Shown: positions 33,920-37,053 of the stretch, piece after piece
Numbering within the stretch: the stretch's first letter is position 1
Layout: each line of letters begins with the position of its first letter
DNA from: Paenibacillus sinensis
GTDB taxonomy: Bacteria > Bacillota > Bacilli > Paenibacillales > Paenibacillaceae
Length of the DNA: 37,053 bases
Assembly (NCBI RefSeq): GCF_019904155.1
Contig: NZ_JAHCMB010000148.1
Location: 243,199 to 280,251 of the forward strand
Direction: 5' to 3'
Position numbers and translations under genes: made by a program
Notes under the pieces: generated by a model
Seen by the model: only the letters and a program-made list of their open reading frames with translations
Told to the model about the DNA's origin: nothing
Database searches by the model: none

Positions 33920-35392
33920 ATGGTACACAGAAAGCCCCTGCTGCTGTGGGGAGCATTGCTTGTCCTTACGCTGCTCACAGGCTGCGGGAAGGATGAGGCG
34001 GAAGCTGTTCAGCAGAGCCCTGCCCCGACGCCGGCAGCCAGCGCGAAGCCTTACAGCGACAGCTTCATCGGACGAATCGATTCCATCGCCGGCAGCGAAC
34101 TGACGCTGACGAAGGCGGCGGACGATGAAGTGAACGGCGGAACACAATCCGGGGATAGCGCCAATGACGTAGGAATGCTGCAGCAAGGTTCGGGAGCCGT
34201 CACCGGCGGGTCCGCTTCCGCCAAATCCGGCGGCAGGGACCCGGCAGCGGCTTCAGCAACTGGCGAAGCGGCTTCGATGAACACAGGAAATGGCGAAACA
34301 GGTGAAATATCAGAAGCGGATAACAACGGTAATTCCTCATTCACCGGAGAGCAGATCACGGTTACGGTGAATGATAGCACGGAGTATGCAGGTTCCGGCA
34401 GCGGCACGGAAGCTGCATTCGGACTCGCCGATCTGAAAGCCGGCGATATTGTCAGGGTTACCCTGACGGACGGCACGCTTTTGGCCGTACGGATCGAGCA
34501 GCTGCAGCCGCAGGGCGGCGGCATGCTGCCGGCAGCCTCGCCGGGCGCCGCAGCACAGGCGACGCCTTCGGCGACTCCGGCCGCTACGCCAGCGGCCGGC
34601 AAGGGAACGCCGCCGCCATCCGGCGCGGGCGGCAAGGGCGCTCCGCCGGCCGGCGACAAGGCCGGCGGCTCCGGCACGCCGCCGAGCGGAATGCCCGCCG
34701 GCGGCAAAGGAGGCGCCCCTGGCAGCAGGGGCGCGGGCGGCTCGCCGCCAAGCGACACTCCGGCCGGGAACCGGGCCGGAGCGGGCCAGGCGGCGAGCGC
34801 GAAGCCGGCCGCGACTGCGAAAGCGGCCGCAACCCCGGCCGCCGGGGCGCAGGCGGCCACCGCGAAGCCGGCCGCATCTCCGGTGGCGGCGGCGAACCCC
34901 GGGCAGGCTCCCGCTGCCAGCCCGGGCAAGGCCGAAGCTCCCGGCGGCGCGAACGCCATGAGCTTCGGCAAGATCAAGAGCATCGGGGACGGGACGATCA
35001 CGGTGTATACCGCCGAAGCGCCCTCCGCTCCGCAGGGCGGATCGGCAGTAGGCGGCGCGGATGCAGCGGGAAGCCCGATGCCTCTCCCCAGCGGCAGCCC
35101 GCCTGCTGCCGGCGAAGGTCAGTCCGCCGCTGGCGAGGGCTCATCCGCCGCTGGAGGACCGCGCGGCGGACAGCCGAGCTTCACCAGCGAGACGGTTACT
35201 CTTACCGTGAACGCCTCGACGAAGCTCATCTCCGTCACCATTACAGATGGCAAGCGGGCAGAGACGGAGATCACTTTAGGTGATCTGAAAGCCGGGGATG
35301 TCGTTCAATACGTGCTGAAGAGCGGCTCAAAGATTGCGGATAGCATTACACTCACCGATACAGGAACCGGCGGTAACAACGGAAACAATTAA
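33920..35392 (+). CDS. Large lipoprotein with two similar beta-domains and a disordered Ala/Pro/Gly linker
   Basis: 490 residues from an ATG with AAGGAGGGAG upstream. Signal peptide with lipobox LLTGC; Cys22 would be lipidated. Two related modules flank a long low-complexity region (about 200-345, Ala/Pro/Gly/Lys). Module 1 has FIGRIDSIAGSELTLT and FGLADLKAGDIVRVTLTDGT. Module 2 has SFGKIKSIGDGTITVY and ITLGDLKAGDVVQYVLKSGS. They resemble DUF5666-like domains, probably an internal duplication. Surface exposed; function unknown. The upstream phased hexamers suggest two-component control. Confidence 0.8.
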   Translation: MVHRKPLLLWGALLVLTLLTGCGKDEAEAVQQSPAPTPAASAKPYSDSFIGRIDSIAGSELTLTKAADDEVNGGTQSGDSANDVGMLQQGSGAVTGGSASAKSGGRDPAAASATGEAASMNTGNGETGEISEADNNGNSSFTGEQITVTVNDSTEYAGSGSGTEAAFGLADLKAGDIVRVTLTDGTLLAVRIEQLQPQGGGMLPAASPGAAAQATPSATPAATPAAGKGTPPPSGAGGKGAPPAGDKAGGSGTPPSGMPAGGKGGAPGSRGAGGSPPSDTPAGNRAGAGQAASAKPAATAKAAATPAAGAQAATAKPAASPVAAANPGQAPAASPGKAEAPGGANAMSFGKIKSIGDGTITVYTAEAPSAPQGGSAVGGADAAGSPMPLPSGSPPAAGEGQSAAGEGSSAAGGPRGGQPSFTSETVTLTVNASTKLISVTITDGKRAETEITLGDLKAGDVVQYVLKSGSKIADSITLTDTGTGGNNGNN

Positions 35393-35449
35393 TTGTGGAG
35401 TTCCTAAGACGGCCCATACGTCCACGAGACTCCAGATGGCACAAAGGCA

Positions 35450-35482
35450 AGAAGCCCCTCACCGCAAGGTGAAGGGGCTTCT
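35450..35482. terminator. Bidirectional terminator between convergent genes
   Basis: Stem AGAAGCCCC-TCACC / GGTGA-GGGGCTTCT with one bulged A and a GCAA loop, between the lipoprotein gene and the LSm-like gene. Confidence 0.75.
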
Positions 35483-35501
35483 CTCCTGTTGATGTACAGG
35501 C

Positions 35502-35873
35502 CTAAATCAGCGAAATCGCCAGCAGATTGAACAGAACAAGCGGCAGAAGAGCGCTGCCTGCCGGATTGACCGGGAAATGGGTTGGATGAAAGGGAGACGG
35601 GAAGAATGCGCGAGCAGGCGGCGCCGGCATGGTCGTTGTCGTTGTGGTCGTCGTTGCTTCATACATAACCGTTAAGTACAGATGACCCGCATCAAGTCCG
35701 GCAATGCAGCCTTCATACACTTCGCCGTCGATCGTCTGAACCCTTACCTTACGATTCATATAATGCTTCAGCGAGCCGTGCATTTGGTCGCGCACTTTTC
35801 TCACATGATGGACCGAGGCCGAGTCGGCCTGATAAATCAGATTCTGTGTGCCGGGATACATGGACATGGACAT
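35502..35873 (-). CDS. Small LSm-like protein with poly-Thr and Pro/Phe-rich C-terminus
   Basis: 123 residues from the ATG at 35873 (AAAGGA 8 nt upstream); a longer frame adds 15 residues without a site. The region YMNRKVRVQTIDGEVYEGCIAG with GHLYLTV looks like an Sm-fold strand pattern. It is followed by eight consecutive threonines, then MPAPPARAFFPSPFHP and a hydrophobic end (LLPLVLFNLLAISLI). Similar small Sm-like proteins with Pro-rich or hydrophobic tails occur in spore-formers; no function is known to me. Confidence 0.65.
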   Translation of the reverse strand: MSMSMYPGTQNLIYQADSASVHHVRKVRDQMHGSLKHYMNRKVRVQTIDGEVYEGCIAGLDAGHLYLTVMYEATTTTTTTTMPAPPARAFFPSPFHPTHFPVNPAGSALLPLVLFNLLAISLI

Positions 35874-35938
35874 AAGCTCAATCCTTTCGGAGCTGGATTT
35901 TGCTACTATCCTATGCATTTGCCCAGCGCCCTGTTCCG

Positions 35939-36937
35939 CTATTTGAATCGAAATGCCCTTGGTTCGTTAAACCAGAAGCTTCCGTCTCCGGTAAAATCCT
36001 GATACGGACTCGGCGACACTGAATCGATCGCCGCCAAATCCTCCGGCGTTAAGCTCACCTCAAGCGCCTTCAGATTATCCTCAAGCTGCTTCTCGTTGCG
36101 GATACCGACAACCGGAATGACGCCCGGACGGTGCAGCAACCAGGCCAGCGCCAGCTGGCTCAGCCGGATGTTCTTTCCTTCGGCAATTTGCGCGAGCTTC
36201 TCCACCTTCTCCAGCTTGGTCCGATTATCCGGAGAATCCGGGTTCATCCGCTCTCCCCGTGAATTGTCCGGAATCGGTTGTCCGAGGCGGTATTTGCCGG
36301 ACAGCCAGCCGCCATCGAGCGGCGAATAAGCCAAAGTTGCCAGGCCGTGACGGACACTGACGGGCAGAATTTCCTGATCGATATAACGGTTGAACAGACT
36401 GTATGACGGCTGATTAGTGATGAAGCGTTCCAGGTTCATCCGGTCGCTTGTCCACAGTGATTCCACGATTCTCCATGCTTCGAAATTGGAGCAGCCGATA
36501 TAGCGCACCTTCCCTTGGGCGACCAGATCATCCAGCGCCCGCAGCGTTTCATCGAGTGGCGTATGCGGATCGGGGCGATGCACCTGGTACAGATCGATAT
36601 AGTCGGTTCCGAGCCGCTTCAGGCTGGCTTCGACCTGGCGCATGATCCGGTAGCGGCTTGCGCCTTCGCCATTGGGTCCCTCAGCCGTGCGCACCTTGAA
36701 CTTCGTCGCCAGAATGACCTGATCCCGGCGTCCCTTCACAGCTTTGCCGATGATTTCCTCGCTTGAGCCTTTGCCATAAGTGTCGGCCGTATCAAGGAAG
36801 TTAACGCCTGAATCGAGCACCCGGCTAATGATCTCAAGCGAGCTCTTCTCGTTCATATCCCATTCACCGTACGTCATCGTTCCCAGACAGAGCCGGGAAA
36901 CCTCCAGTCCGCTTCTTCCCAAATAGGTGTATTCCAT
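35939..36937 (-). CDS. Aldo/keto reductase (YhdN/AKR11-like)
   Basis: 332 residues from an ATG with AAGGAGG upstream. NADPH-dependent oxidoreductase with a TIM barrel. Tetrad residues are visible: Asp in FLDTADTYGKG with the Tyr just after, Lys in LATKF and His in YQVHRPDP. The NADP-binding stretch WLLHRPGVIPVVGIRNEKQLEDN is present near the C-terminus. Substrate unknown. Monocistronic; the remaining 116 bp of the window upstream of it hold no recognisable gene. Confidence 0.94.
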   Translation of the reverse strand: MEYTYLGRSGLEVSRLCLGTMTYGEWDMNEKSSLEIISRVLDSGVNFLDTADTYGKGSSEEIIGKAVKGRRDQVILATKFKVRTAEGPNGEGASRYRIMRQVEASLKRLGTDYIDLYQVHRPDPHTPLDETLRALDDLVAQGKVRYIGCSNFEAWRIVESLWTSDRMNLERFITNQPSYSLFNRYIDQEILPVSVRHGLATLAYSPLDGGWLSGKYRLGQPIPDNSRGERMNPDSPDNRTKLEKVEKLAQIAEGKNIRLSQLALAWLLHRPGVIPVVGIRNEKQLEDNLKALEVSLTPEDLAAIDSVSPSPYQDFTGDGSFWFNEPRAFRFK

Positions 36938-37053
36938 ATGAACCTCCTTAGCTTGTTCGGGTGTTAGTTAACCAATTGCAAAACAGCACTATTCCCAGCA
37001 TAAAGAATTCACTTCGGGATAGCTAGGACTGGATAGGAAAATCGTCGATATTA

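Noticed and set aside
34051..35001. 316-codon minus-strand ORF over the lipoprotein gene
   Set aside because: Complement of low-complexity GC-rich coding DNA; the plus-strand frame has signal peptide, lipobox and ribosome binding site.

Overview
The window looks like chromosomal core from a low-to-mid GC endospore-forming Firmicute, most likely Paenibacillus or a close relative. The basis is the gene order, which closely follows the Bacillus subtilis stretch ylxM-ffh-rpsP-khpA-rimM-trmD-rplS-rbgA-rnhB-ylqG-ylqH-sucC-sucD-dprA-topA-trmFO-clpQ-clpY. Strong AGGAGG-type ribosome binding sites, GTG/TTG starts and Gram-positive lipoboxes agree with this. No prophage, transposase, CRISPR array or restriction system was seen.

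Layout. 1-9.6 kb, all on the minus strand: sucC-sucD (TCA cycle), dprA (DNA uptake), then topA-trmFO-hslV-hslU. codV/xerC, which lies between trmFO and hslV in B. subtilis, is absent. A run of three 61-62 bp tandem repeats fills the topA leader. 9.9-12.8 kb: divergent ohrR/ohr peroxide pair with a clear shared operator, then comM on the plus strand. 12.9-14.4 kb: a MazG-like hydrolase, a metallophosphoesterase and a zinc-ribbon protein. 14.6-20.5 kb, minus strand: rplS, lepB, rbgA, rnhB and a translationally coupled trio made of a FliK-like protein, a stand-alone FlhB C-terminal domain and a YraN protein.

20.6-23.5 kb is an accessory insert between rplS and trmD, which are adjacent in B. subtilis. 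It holds a small membrane zinc protein, a DUF4097 lipoprotein, tRNA-Pro(GGG), an AT-rich secreted stalk-domain protein with a palindrome inside its promoter, a structured transcript with its own promoter and terminator (no family recognised), and a 38-residue ORF. 23.6-27.9 kb, minus strand: the translation/secretion block ylxM-ffh-rpsP-khpA and rimM-trmD, with a hairpin- and G-rich spacer between ffh and rpsP, and an unusual acidic insert in TrmD.

28-37 kb is mixed: hemolysin-III family membrane protein, M32 carboxypeptidase, a HesB-like protein with beta-carbonic anhydrase, a two-repeat beta/gamma-crystallin-like protein, a Nudix hydrolase, a membrane protein coupled to a DUF2653 protein, a large lipoprotein preceded by four 11-bp-phased hexamers resembling an OmpR-family response-regulator site, an LSm-like small protein and an aldo/keto reductase.

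Most of the window is housekeeping. The observations most worth following are the beta/gamma-crystallin-like gene (31587-31961), the structured RNA (about 23076-23230), the orphan FliK/FlhB-tail pair (15043-17450), the 11-bp phased boxes (33819-33857) and the topA leader repeats (5641-5874).
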